DNA from: Undaria pinnatifida
Taxonomy: Eukaryota > Sar > Phaeophyceae > Laminariales > Alariaceae
NCBI GenBank assembly: GCA_012845835.1
Contig: JABAKD010000019.1
Coordinates: 8,079,346 to 8,143,345, forward strand
Length of the DNA stretch: 64,000 nucleotides
Reading direction: 5' to 3'
The position numbers and the translations under genes were made by a program. This document shows positions 1 to 9,425 of this stretch, one piece after another. Under the pieces are notes generated by a model. That model was not told the origin of the DNA, did no database searches, and saw only the letters and a program-made list of their open reading frames with translations. Within the stretch, counting starts at the first letter, position 1. Every line of letters begins with the position of its first letter.

Positions 1-439
1 CGATAACCCGAGCGTCGAGATATACAGAATTTCGTCGTGTCGAGACTCGTTTCGGCAAGCTGCGTTCTCGGTGATGTTTATAAGACTTGGTCCTGACAAC
101 TTCGACAAAATGGTTTATGGTCCATACTACAGTAGCTCCGTCGAGACGTCTTCGTTTGTAGAAGGCACAATCACGTCAGGCTCTGCCATTGCACGTGAGA
201 GCAGTAGTATTAGTAGTGTTGATGCCACTTGGCCCAGCCTCCTCGACAAACGGCAGATGCCCCGCGCACTATGACGGCCTTCCGAGAAAAACTCCCAGGC
301 GGTCGGGTGGTAAAATTTAATGAATGCATACTAAATATTAAGGCATGCACTAATTTCCACGTTCGAGGAAGACGATGTCGTACAGCCCTCGGTGAAAGGC
401 GGGTTGAATTCAAAGCAGGTTTCATGGATAGCCCCCGAT

Positions 440-1176
440 AAAAAATATTTTCAAGCTTTTTTCGAAACTCCAGAAGGGGTAAGAGTCGAGACTGGGGGGC
501 TTCACGAGTAGAGAGTCTGCAGAATTATACTGCAAGCCCCCTGAGACCCCGGAGGGAGGGAAACGCTTTGGGAACTTCGCCGAGGAAGACAGCTCGCGAG
601 ATGAAATACTCCTCAGATAGATAAGACGCTGAAAAGTTTAATTTTAGCCCCTTTTTTGGGACTTCAGACGGGAAAAATGAGGTTTAAACGAAGGAGAGAC
701 GCGGATAAGTAGACTGCATAGTTTCATCTTCGGAGGGGGAAATATTGCAACATAAGAGGCTCTACGGATAAATTCTACAACGTTAATTTATTCATGGCGG
801 GAAACATTTATAATTTCAGCCTTGAGGGGCCCCACGGATAAACGTATCTTCAATAATATATCTTGAAATAATAATACATCTGTAGCAACGAGCGGCCGGT
901 GTATCACGCAGCTTGCAAAGATGAGTGTCGACCCTTATTTAGTCAAACTCGCAGCCGACATAGTTGAAATAATTTAGTACCGGGTAAAACAGAACCTTCA
1001 GCAAAAGTTTTAATGTATCCCTTCGGGAGTCGAGAGGAGCAAAAGGTTTCAACATGTGGGACATTACCGGTAGACTCTGCAAAAATGAAATTCTTCAGAG
1101 GGAAGGTTCCACACCTCGGACAGATCATATAGATCATATTGATCATATAGATCGTATAGATGATCTAGAGTAGATT
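440..1176. repeat. Degenerate GAGGGGCTCTACGGATA minisatellite
   Basis: A loose unit of roughly 60-80 bp recurs through 478-870, 1000-1115 and again at 1600-1750. It contains GGGGCTCTACGGATA, a CTCTGCAAA segment, CTTCAGAGG-GGGAAA, and AACAT. It probably lies in an upstream intron of the phosphatase gene or its flank. No exon with HAD motif I or II was found in 1-1976. Confidence 0.55.
891..975 (+). repeat. Dispersed repeat family A (ATG-bearing), copy A1
   Basis: GCGGCCGGTGTATCACGCAG, then CTTGCAAAG and an ATG that opens M-S-V-D-P-Y-L-V-K-L-A-A-D-I-V-E-I-I. It matches the family consensus, whose frame reads MSIDPKFVELTADVLEI. Other copies are at 9338, 23215, 24220, 28240-29190, 35145 and 61815. 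Confidence 0.75.
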
Positions 1177-1521
1177 CTGTGTCTGCCATTACGAGATGTT
1201 AGGCAGGATCCGTATACATGGGAGTACAGATCCAACCCGGGAAGCATGTGCTAGATCATGCAGATCGTACGGTTCCCGCCCGGTAACATGAGCTAGACCA
1301 TACAGATCTTCCCAAAAGTGTGTAGATCATCAAGTGGGGATCAATTACCTGTGTCTGCCATTACGAGATGTCAGGCAGGGTCTGTATACATGGGAGTACA
1401 GATCCAACCCGGGAAGCATGTGCTAGATCATGCAGATCGTACGGTTCCCGCCCGGTAACATGAGCTAGACCGTACAGATCTTCCCAAAAAGTATGTAGAT
1501 CATCAAGTGGGGATCGATGAC
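1177..1521 (+). repeat. 172-bp tandem duplication
   Basis: Two near-identical units, 1177-1348 and 1349-1521, each start CTGTGTCTGCCATTACGAGA and end at a CAAGTGGGGATC segment. They differ at only a handful of bases, so the duplication is recent. The units are rich in AGATC motifs related to the flanking GATCATATA repeats at 1125-1165. Similar AGATC-rich sequence reappears at 41545-41810. Confidence 0.9.
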
Positions 1522-1976
1522 CTGTCAGGCGTGTGTAAGATTCGAACATATGGGCTTCGACGGACGGACTCCGCTAAAAGGTAGTGATCTCAGGAGAGAA
1601 ATATTCGAGCTTGAGGGGCTTCTCGGATACACAGACTCTTGCAAATTCATGACTTCAGAGGCGGGAAGATTCTAACATAAGGGGCTCTACGAACAGGCTC
1701 TGCAAACTAAACGTCTTCAGAGCGGAAAGTTTTCACACGTCGGACAGATATATCACCGATAGATCCCCGCTTGATGATCTAGATCCTTCAGAGAAGATCT
1801 GTACGGTCTAGCTCATGCTACCGGCAAGAACGCTCAGAAAAGGACGAACGCACACAAAAACAAAACTCAACCCACAAAAATTACAGATTTAACGCACAAA
1901 CACACAGCTCTACTTGTTCTTCTTGCTGTTTCTCTTATGTTCACTGCTGCATCGTTGTTGCGATTCGTTTTGGCAG

Positions 1977-2143
1977 CGTACGTCAGGAGCCGTCACCCCG
2001 ACGTGCAGACAGTGTACATGGTTGGGGAAGACGGGCTTGAGGAAGAGCTGGGGATGGTAGGGTTGAAGGTTGCCAAGGAGGAGTCAAGACCGCCTCTGGG
2101 GATGACTGAGGATGAGTTCCGCGAGAACACGCTTAACCCAGAG
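1977..2143 (+). CDS. Phosphatase exon A (cap domain)
   Basis: The acceptor follows a T-rich tract (about 1905-1970) and reads ttggcag before 1977. The donor is GAG/gtgttt at 2144. The frame gives YVRSRHPDVQTVYMVGEDG, then an acidic linker ending in NPE, which continues directly into VGAVVVGLD of the next exon, as expected for the family. The frame stays open upstream of 1977, so a slightly earlier acceptor is possible. Confidence 0.75.
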
Positions 2144-5141
2144 GTGTTTTTTTACTTGGCGTGCTGTGGGGTCGTTTCGTTTCGTGTCAGTTCGTCTCGT
2201 CTGGCTTTGTTTCGCTTCGTTTGTTTCGTTTCGTTTTTTTTTATTTGGCTTGGCTTGGCTTGGCTTGGCTTGGCTTGGCTTGGCTTGGCTTGGCTTGGCG
2301 GAGCCTAGCTCGGCTTGGCTCGGCTTGGCTTGGCTTGGCTTGGCTTGGCTTGGCTTGGCTGGGCTTGGCTTGGCTTGGCTTCGCTTGTCTTCGCTTGGCT
2401 TGACTCAGCATGGCCTGGGTTGTGTTGGGTTGCGTTGGCTGGGCATACGTTCAGGATGGTGCGATGTGGTTCGATTCGGTTCGATTGGGTTGGGTTGGGT
2501 TGGGTTGGGTTGGGTTGGGTTGGGTTGGGTTGGGTTGGGTTGGGTTGGGTTGGGTTGGGTTGGGTTGGGTTGGGTCGGGTTGGGCTGTGTTGGGTTGGGT
2601 TGAGTTTGGCAGGATTGGTTTAGGTTGGGTTGCGGTGTGTTTGGCTTAGTTCGGTTTGATTCGGTCAGGCTGTACAACTTCGTGCTGCCTCGCTGCTACT
2701 GTTGTTATTGTAGCCGCGATGGTTGGGCCGGAGTGGGGTGGAATGGAGATGCTTGTCGCTGTTGCAGTGACCGCCGTTTGATACTCCTGTCGCTAGACAC
2801 CCGTCACGTGTATATATTTAAACCATATATACACACTTCCTGTATAACTGTACAATTCTCCAACCATGCATACGGGCTTTTTTTTCGGGCAAGCGCATAT
2901 CATACAATAAACGGCGAAGAAAACTAACAATATATACCAAACAAAACGAAGCAAACGAGACAAAACAAACAGAACACAACAAAGCAAAACGAAACAAAAC
3001 AAACTAAAACGCCTCCGTCTGCTTCCTGACATCTGCCTGTCCTCCTGACTTCGAAAAAAGGTTGGCGCGGTCGTAGTTGAACTGCACACGTCCTAAACCA
3101 AGACCAAAGAGGCAAGCCACAAACCTGACCCCAATCCCAACCCAACCCCGCGCGGAACGCGTGCTCGTCCTTCCTTCCTTCCTTCCTTCCTTCCTTCCTT
3201 CCTTCCTTCCTTCCTTCCTTCCTTCCTTCCTTCCTTCCTTCCTTCCTTCCTTCCTTCCTTCCTTCCTTCCTTTTCGTTGTCAACAAAGGTTGGCGCTGTG
3301 GTGGTTGGACTTGACACGTCTTTCGGATTCCGTCAGCTGTGCGTCTCCTCCGCCTACATCCAGAGGGGAGCGCATTTCGTGGGCACCAACCCTGACGTGG
3401 CCGACCGTGTCGGGAGCCTGCTCATGCCTGGGACTGGGCCCATGTTGGCCAGCATACAAACCGCAAGCGGGGTAAGAGAAAGAAAGGAGGTTGCGAGTGG
3501 GAGCGGGTGGGGGGGGGGGCGGGGGTTAGTAGTGGTGGTGGTGGTGATGGTGCTGTTGCTGTTGCTGCAGTTGTTGTTAATGATGGTTGGTCTCATATGA
3601 ACTCCTTGCAATAATATGGTAGCCCATGGTCACGAAATTGCACAAAGGGTCTACAAGTAGGTAGGAAAACGAAGGCGATAAAAACTCAATCCTCACCCCC
3701 ACCCCCCCACGCACGCGGGGGTGCTCCAAACCAATTGTACCACCCGCACACACATAGTCGACAACCTCAACCCCTTCCTCATCCGGCAGCCGATGGATCC
3801 CCCCCCCCCCCCCCTCCTCCGCCTCGCGGGTGTGTTCAAAACGAATCATGCACTCTTCAGGCAGGTGGCACCGATATTAGTCGGCAAGCCCAGCCCCCTC
3901 CTTACACGGCAGCTGATGACCCCCCCCCCCCCCCGGAACCCCGTATATGTATATATATAAGATTTGGCCTCCGTTAGCACCGACGCTGTAATACCTTTTA
4001 TGTATATTGGGGTTGGCGTTGGTTGGCAACGACGCTGTAAAATGTGTCAATCACTGCGTGAGCTAAACAACCAGGGTACCGTTTTTTGTTTTTTGTTTTT
4101 GGCGGTCACCCTGATGGTTATCGAGTTAGATCATATTGTGCGGGGTGGAGAATCCTAACTCCGCACAAGGGGAATGATCGCATCACGTAGTGTGAATATG
4201 GTAAGGCACCCGCGAGGCAGTTACATAGCATTACCCATTCCTGTCCCTGGATTGGCCACACCAGAAGACAAAGTAACTCATTGGTCGCTGTCATCCATAA
4301 GCATGAAAGTAGGCACAAGGTGCCGAAGTCCATCGTACGTGCGATTCTTGGAAGGGCGCAATTCACCCTTCATGCGACTCGCCGAACACTTCATGGCGCT
4401 TCGCGCTTGTTGCAAGCAATTTCTGCCTGGTAGGTGAAAACCCGGCGTGCTCCGTCCCGACGTTGTAGGGATGCGAGGGTCTATGGCCATACGACATACA
4501 ACTACGGCCATGCACAAACTGAGTACCCCCCCCCCCGCGCGCGCACCCCCCCGCTCCTCATACGGCATCTCTCTGACCACGCCCCCCCCCCCCCCCCCCC
4601 CTCCTCTCCGCCTCTTGGGAGTGTTCAAACCCTGCTGGTCCACTCCGCATGCAGATTGCGCGGATAGTGGTCGGCAAGCCCAAACCCCTCCTCATTTGGC
4701 AGTTTATTTCCCCGCCCCCCCCACCCCCCTCCTCATACAGCAGCTGACGGACCCGCCCCCGCCCCCCCGCCCCCTTCTCCGACTCTTCAAAACCAATTAC
4801 CCCGCCTGCACACACAGGTGGCGCCGGTCGTTGTCGGCAAGCCCAATCCCCTCCTCATCCGGCAGCTAATGGACCAAAACGGACTAGCAGCGTCCGCGAC
4901 GCTTATGGTAGGCGATCGACTGGACACGGACATCATGTTCGGTAACGCTGGGGGGGTTTCCAGTGCTCTCGTACTCACGGGGGTCAGTGAAATTGCGGAC
5001 GCGATTGGGTTGGCCCCCGGCGGGGATAGCACGCCTACGTATCTCTTGGAAAAGCTGGGGGATTTGTTGCCCGCGGCCGAGCAGGCTGCGAAAGAGGCGG
5101 AGCTGGTGAAAGGAGCTCCGTTGCCTGGCTCTAAGATTTGA
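1977..5141 (+). CDS. Phosphoglycolate phosphatase-like HAD hydrolase (5' partial, three exons visible)
   Basis: Exons at 1977-2143, 3289-3471 and 4818-5141 join in frame (the first starts with two bases of a split codon, the other junctions are phase 0) and give about 223 residues ending at TGA. The family (phosphoglycolate phosphatase / 4-nitrophenylphosphatase / pyridoxal phosphatase, HAD class C2) dephosphorylates small phosphomonoesters such as 2-phosphoglycolate from photorespiration. Seen: YMVGEDGLEEEL and VGAVVVGLD in the cap region, GTNPD, the motif III lysine in VVGKPNP, and motif IV MVGDRLDTD with its metal-binding aspartates. The catalytic DxD motif I and motif II are missing; roughly 80-100 N-terminal residues should lie left of the window. 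Introns are 1145 and 1346 nt and full of satellites. The family is clear; the exact substrate is not decided by the sequence. Confidence 0.85.
2250..2640 (+). repeat. Pentanucleotide arrays (TTGGC)n then (GGGTT)n
   Basis: A (TTGGC)n array with a few variants runs about 2250-2405. After about 80 bp a (GGGTT)n array runs 2485-2580 and decays to 2640. Both lie in the phosphatase intron between exons A and B. Long open frames in both directions here are artefacts of the repeat. Confidence 0.95.
3169..3272 (+). repeat. (TTCC)n microsatellite at intron 3' end
   Basis: About 25 copies of TTCC end 16 bp before the acceptor of phosphatase exon B and provide an extended polypyrimidine tract. Confidence 0.95.
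3289..3471 (+). CDS. Phosphatase exon B (cap/core domain)
   Basis: This exon is 183 nt, phase 0 at both ends. The acceptor is caacaaag at 3281-3288, just after a long (TTCC)n array; the donor is GGG/gtaaga at 3472. It encodes 61 residues including VGAVVVGLD, FRQLCVSSAYIQRGAHFVG, TNPDVADRVG and PGTGPMLASIQTASG, matching the family's order of strands between the cap and motif III. Confidence 0.85.
3717..4817 (+). repeat. Decayed tandem copies of the 5' end of phosphatase exon D inside the intron
   Basis: At least three degenerate units carry the same string of events as the real exon start: a TCCGCCTC/TCTTCAAA leader, a CACACACAGG-type acceptor zone, then GTCGGCAAGCCCAA, CCCCTCCTCAT, CGGCAGCTGATGGA and a long C run. 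Best units: 3721-3800 (lacks the acceptor segment), 3817-3935 (reads VAPILVGKPSPLLTRQLM), 4607-4715 (VVGKPKPLLIWQF), with short remnants at 4551-4575 and 4730-4755. The functional copy is at 4776-4880. Only that copy runs on into an open HAD motif IV. Confidence 0.8.
4425..4540 (+). mobile_element. LINE 3' tail fragment, C-tract ended
   Basis: The sequence reads AAACCCGGCGTGCTCCGTCC...GGGATGCGAGGGTCTATGG and ends in a C run after ACTGAGTAC. It is the plus-strand counterpart of the reverse-oriented tails at 49345-49458 and 55185-55299, and is related to the better preserved LINE tail at 55300. It lies in the last intron of the phosphatase gene. Confidence 0.55.
4818..5141 (+). CDS. Phosphatase terminal exon D (motifs III and IV)
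   Basis: The acceptor cacacag at 4811-4817 is followed by VAPVVVGKPNPLLIRQLMDQ, then MVGDRLDTD and the C-terminal YLLEKLGDLLPAAEQAAK helix; the stop is at 5139-5141. The GK lysine and GDxxxTD are the HAD motif III and IV signatures. The C-terminus is about 15-20 residues longer than the usual DLLP ending and finishes in a short Lys/Pro-rich tail. Both the start and the end of this exon are copied in flanking non-coding DNA (3717-4817 and 5142-6400). Confidence 0.9.
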   Translation: MAPVVVGKPNPLLIRQLMDQNGLAASATLMVGDRLDTDIMFGNAGGVSSALVLTGVSEIADAIGLAPGGDSTPTYLLEKLGDLLPAAEQAAKEAELVKGAPLPGSKI

Positions 5142-6400
5142 AGCTTTCTAAGTCCTGCAGAGGACCGGCACTATCATCTGGTTCCGGCTCTGAGGTTTTT
5201 TATACTTGAAAGCCTGCTGTGATACCTCGTGAAGAGGCTTGGTACGTAGTGCTTGAAGGATTAAAGATTTGAAGATTTGAAGCCGGCTATCGATACGAGC
5301 TCAGAGGTGGAGAAACGGCTAGTGAAACAGCTTCTTCTTTTTCTTCGCCCGTTTCGAATTTTTGGAGGTGTTCTACTAAACTCTTGCAGAACACCGGTAC
5401 GAGTGTTGACGTACACTGGAATCTTGGAAAAGTTTGGAAATTTGTTGCTCGCGGTCGAACAGTCTGCGAAAGAGGAGGAGCAGGTGGAAGGGGCTCCCTC
5501 TTCGCCCGCTATTTGAAACCAGCCATACTAGACAGCACACCAATTAAGCTCTTACGGCACTCAAGAAACTCTTGGTTTGAGTCGGGCTACTGTACTGGTC
5601 GAAGTATCTGGGCTGACCATAGGAGCTTCTCATTTCGCCCGGTTCTAATATTTGAAAGCCTGCTTATCCGTGCAGTTGAGCGATATTGTTATAGCTGAAT
5701 GTCCGGTTTTCGCTTTGATCGTTTCTGACATGTTAAGCCTGACATGACAGCTAATACAGAGGACCGGTTGTATTGGAAAAGTTGGAGGGTTTTGTTGCCC
5801 GCGGCCGAGAAAGTTGGAAAAGAGGCGGGGCTGGTGAAAGGAGGTGATTATTTTTCGCCAGGTTCTAAGATTTTGACATAGTTCGCCAGGTTAAGCGTTT
5901 AAGATTTGACGCCTGCTATTTGTAGCTCAGAGTTGGAGGAAGAGCAAGGAAAAGGAAAAGGAGCTTCTTGTTTTCCACCCGGTTCTACGATTGGAAGCCT
6001 TCTACTAGCTCGTGCAGAGGACCGTTAGTGTTGGTGTATCTCTTGGAGAAGCATGGGCATTTTTGTTCCCCGCGGCCAAGCAGGCTGTGAAAGAGGCGGA
6101 GCTGGTGAACGGAGCTTCGTTGCCTGGTTTGAACTTTCGAAGCCTTCTAGCTCGTTGCAGAGGACCGGTGGAATTGTAGCACTCCCCGGTTTGTTTTCGC
6201 TCTGATTTTTTCCAACAATCCGAACCCTGCTATTGGTGAAAATGGCTTCATTTCCGCTCGGTTCGAAGGTTTGAAGAGCCAGCTACTGTAGTAACAGCTC
6301 AGAGGTCGAGGAATCGCTGGGGAGAGGAAGTTTTGTCCGCTGCTTAGTTTTGGACTTCCGAGCTGTGATTGTTCAGCCACGCCGAGGACGGGTACGAGCG
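5142..6400 (+). repeat. Tandem degenerate copies of the phosphatase C-terminal coding end and 3' flank
   Basis: The segment encoding the last helix (consensus CTTGGAAAAG...TTTGTTGCCCGCGGCCGA...GCTGGTGAA), followed by GCAGAGGACCGG, recurs near 5400-5516, 5757-5880 and 6010-6150. Intervening GAAGCCTGCTAT...AGCTCAGAGGTGGAGGAA segments also recur (5278, 5918 and 6270 regions). The copy at 5400-5516 stays open and reads ILEKFGNLLLAVEQSAKEEE before its own TGA. The others carry indels and stops. No further gene is visible here. Confidence 0.8.
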
Positions 6401-6623
6401 TTAATACGAGTTGCCAATGGGTGAGGCCGAAGGTCCTACACAAAAAAGCGGAGTCGGAGATCCGTGCCGTCCGACCCACACTTTTAACCTTTCGATTGCT
6501 TTGTAATGCCTTCCACGAGTGCACACAGGAGTTTGCGACAGGTACGGATCTCTACCAGCGCGCGAATTCGTGGTGAGGCTAGATCCTGCCTTGGTTGAAT
6601 CCGGTGCAATGTCGGAGCCATGT

Positions 6624-6690
6624 TGGGGGGGCGTGGGGGGGGGTCATTTGTGGCTTGCCTTAGTCGTTTTGCCACTGACGACGCGGATTA
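6624..6690 (-). mobile_element. Short LINE 3' tail fragment
   Basis: G runs at 6624-6643 are followed by TCATTTGTGGCTTGCCTTAG and TTTTGCCAC, matching the terminal bases of the LINE tail seen at 7224, 50753 and 55300, with the C tract (on the minus strand) at the 3' end. Confidence 0.45.
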
Positions 6691-7223
6691 CTTGTTTTAC
6701 CCGTGATAATGTTTAAAGACATGATGCGACGACTCTCTACACTATCTACTTGCTTGGTGTCAACGCGTGTATGTCCCGATGAGGGAGCTAATAGGTATAG
6801 GATATTTTCGACCATGACACATATGATACGATAGCGAGGTACATCACTTTTCGTCTGGAAATTGTTTCTGAATTGACAGGGCTCCTTAAGCCAAACTCGT
6901 CGGAAAATCGACCATTTTTTTTCAACATGATTCTCGTTGCATACCTAGAAGCCATATGGGATTTTTCATCCGGTGTAGCAGTTTAGTTTTTCCTCCTCTC
7001 AAGTCAGTTTTTGGGTCAAGAATGACATGTCTTAAGCTCCCAAATTGAGGAATCTCAGGAAAAAAATGGTGCTCCTCAATAATCGCAGCGCGCGTCTTCC
7101 GTCTGCGGGTGCCGCAGCCCCACCCCAGCTCTGTCTGTACAACGGGTGAGCCCGCTACGCTTCTAGAGTCTGGAAACAGTATATTTCTCCCTTTCTGTCG
7201 GTCATGCTATGGTGGTGCCCAGG

Positions 7224-7535
7224 TGGGGGGGGGGGGGGCATGTTAAGGGGGGCGTACTCATTTGTTGCTTGCTTTAGTCATTTGACCATTAACACCACGC
7301 ACCCATTTCGAGACGGAGTGCTCACCGTTCCTAATCCTAATAGACTCCTCCAACGTTTGGGTGCTCATTGCGCTTTTTCCATATGTACTATATACATGTT
7401 ATAGAAGCTGTGTGCTTGTCCTATCCCCGTCCTGTTTCGCCGTCTGCGGCCACCATCTATCTCTCTCCTAGGATAGCGATCGTTTTCTCGCTACCCCTCT
7501 AGTCTCTGCCAAACTCTTAAATGCCACAGGAGGGG
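7224..7535 (-). mobile_element. LINE (non-LTR retrotransposon) 3' fragment with C-tract end
   Basis: Read on the minus strand, this matches the end of the longer LINE fragment at 55300-56345: a DRWWPQTAKQDGDR segment, then GQMTKASNK and stop, then a short 3' UTR and a run of about 15 C (7224-7238 as G). Frameshifts interrupt it and nothing of the reverse transcriptase core is left. About 6.4-7.2 kb and 7.54-7.62 kb hold no recognisable gene. Confidence 0.7.
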
Positions 7536-7631
7536 TACTTTTGGATCCACCATGATGTTCTGAGTGGGGGAGGCGCATGCCACGGTAGTAATAGCACCAA
7601 CTGTTTATGAGACTCCTCACTTGAATTGCTC

Positions 7632-8056
7632 TATAATCATGTTATCATACTAAATTATATCATAGTTATAATATTTTATCATGTTATCATGTTATATCGT
7701 GTACTATCATGTTGTCATGTTACTTCGAAGTATCATATTATCATGTTATCCTATTATCATGTGTTATCATATTATCATGCTATCATGTTATCATGTTATC
7801 ATGTTATCGTGCTGTTATATTATCATATTATCATGTTATCATGTTAACATATTATCACGTTCTATCATGATATCATGTCATCATGATATCATATTATCAT
7901 GTTATCATGTTATCTTGTTATCATATTATCATATTGTCATGCTATCACATTGTCATATTATCATGTTGTATCATATTGTCATGTTATCATCATGTTGTCA
8001 TGTTACCATGTTGTCATGTTATCATGTTATCGTGTTGCCACATTATCACAGTATTA
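7632..8056 (+). repeat. (ATCATGTT)n 8-bp satellite
   Basis: About 425 bp of an 8-bp unit (consensus TTATCATG) with many variants such as TTGTCATG. The apparent 60-150 residue open frames across it are repeat artefacts. Confidence 0.95.
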
Positions 8057-8654
8057 TCACCCCACAACAACTGATTATGAGCTACATTAAAGTGACAGCT
8101 TCGATGGAGTACATCCATCCCATGGTCTAGGTGTGCACCCAAACTAAAACACGTGAAGAAAAAAGAACGCAATTCGGACGAGAGATTTTGGGTCAAACAT
8201 TTTGCCGAAAAGTGCTACCCACATCGTAGCACCCGGCAACTACCCGCTGCATTTGGAACGTCTTTGCAATACCGTTCTGATTCGCATATCCACTCATCGC
8301 ATGCGTGGATATGTGTGGTAGTAAATCGTTCCCCCCCCTTAAAAGTTTAACGAACACCGGTGAAAAAACGAAGATTTGAGCGCCTAAACGCCGGTTCGAG
8401 ACCAATTATATTGGCTCTACTATATCCTGCAGTCTTACGTCTCTAGCCACCCAGACTTGATAATTTACTAGTTGGTAGAACCCGGCATCACCCTTTTTTT
8501 TTCAGCAGTCTTTTCATTAATTGGCAACATAGAAAGACAACAAACACGTTAGCAATGCTACCACGCCAACGTATTAAACGCATACACACCACCTACATAA
8601 GTATAGGAGTGAGTGTAGTACTGCGGCAATATGGACCTACTGTAGGGACCGACT

Positions 8655-8732
8655 GCTGCCATGCAGGGCAGGGGTGCCATGCAGGGCAGGGCTGCCATGC
8701 ACGGGTGCCATGCAGGGGTGCCATGCAGGGGT
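8655..8732 (+). repeat. CATGCAGGG minisatellite
   Basis: Tandem GCCATGCAGGG(CAGGG)GT units, 5-6 copies, lie in otherwise featureless DNA (8060-9130). Confidence 0.8.
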
Positions 8733-9337
8733 GCCTCTGGCTCTGTAACGGTCGCTCACACGAGGGCTGCTTGGATGTTACTCTTTCGTATTGCTGCAGT
8801 AGTTGCTTGCTGTCCGTGGGATGCTTGCAAAGGGGATGGGGGGCGGAGCCGTTCGTTCCAGGCAGGCCATAACACCTGCCAGCTACAGAAGGGACAACTG
8901 CAATAAATCATAACGCGGCAACGGGAGCGAGGGATACTATATCTAGCAGATATGTGCGCATCCCAAGGGGATGGTGTATGGGGTTGCGCCGTGGTGGGGA
9001 GGGAGAAGAGGGCACCTGCTAGATGTGACCCCCGGTCAGAGCTACGAAAGGGGGGGTGGGGGGGGGTGAGGGAGGGACCTAGAGAAATACGCGAAAATAT
9101 AGTAGATGGGGTGGACAATTTATGACTATCGACTTTTTTTTCGTTAAGTCGGATTTGGGGTGAGATGTGGACGGAGATCCTCACGACAAGAGACGGCTAA
9201 GATCGGGTTTAATCTAGCGTCGGTGCGCAGAATGATTTTGGGCCGATATCGCTCTTGGCTAAATTGTCCTGCCCGCCCTGGCAGCATCCCGGGAGGCGTG
9301 TGTCTTCCAAGGGTACGACGTAGTAATGTATCTGAAA

Positions 9338-9425
9338 AACGCGCGGCCGGAGTATCACGCAGCTTGCAAATGTGAATATCGACCTTTGAATTGATCGAAC
9401 TCACAACTGAGGTACTGGAAATAAA
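9338..9425 (+). repeat. Dispersed repeat family A, copy A2
   Basis: GCGGCCGGAGTATCACGCAG then GCTTGCAAATGTGA; the ATG frame is broken, but the downstream codons still read IELTTEVLEI. The surrounding 9130-10900 stretch has scattered open frames but nothing I recognise as a gene. Confidence 0.75.

Noticed and set aside
1-1976. Search for the missing N-terminal phosphatase exons (DxD motif I, motif II)
   Set aside because: No frame carries a hydrophobic strand followed by DxDGV or similar; the exons probably lie left of the window.
2112-2677. Overlapping open frames of 80-163 codons on both strands (Leu/Gly/Trp-rich and Pro/Asn/Thr-rich)
   Set aside because: They are translations of the (TTGGC)n and (GGGTT)n arrays; every frame is open because the unit lacks stops.
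7626-8130. Ile/Tyr/His/Val-rich frames of up to 149 codons
   Set aside because: Translation of an 8-bp TATCATGT satellite; no flanking splice sites or domain.
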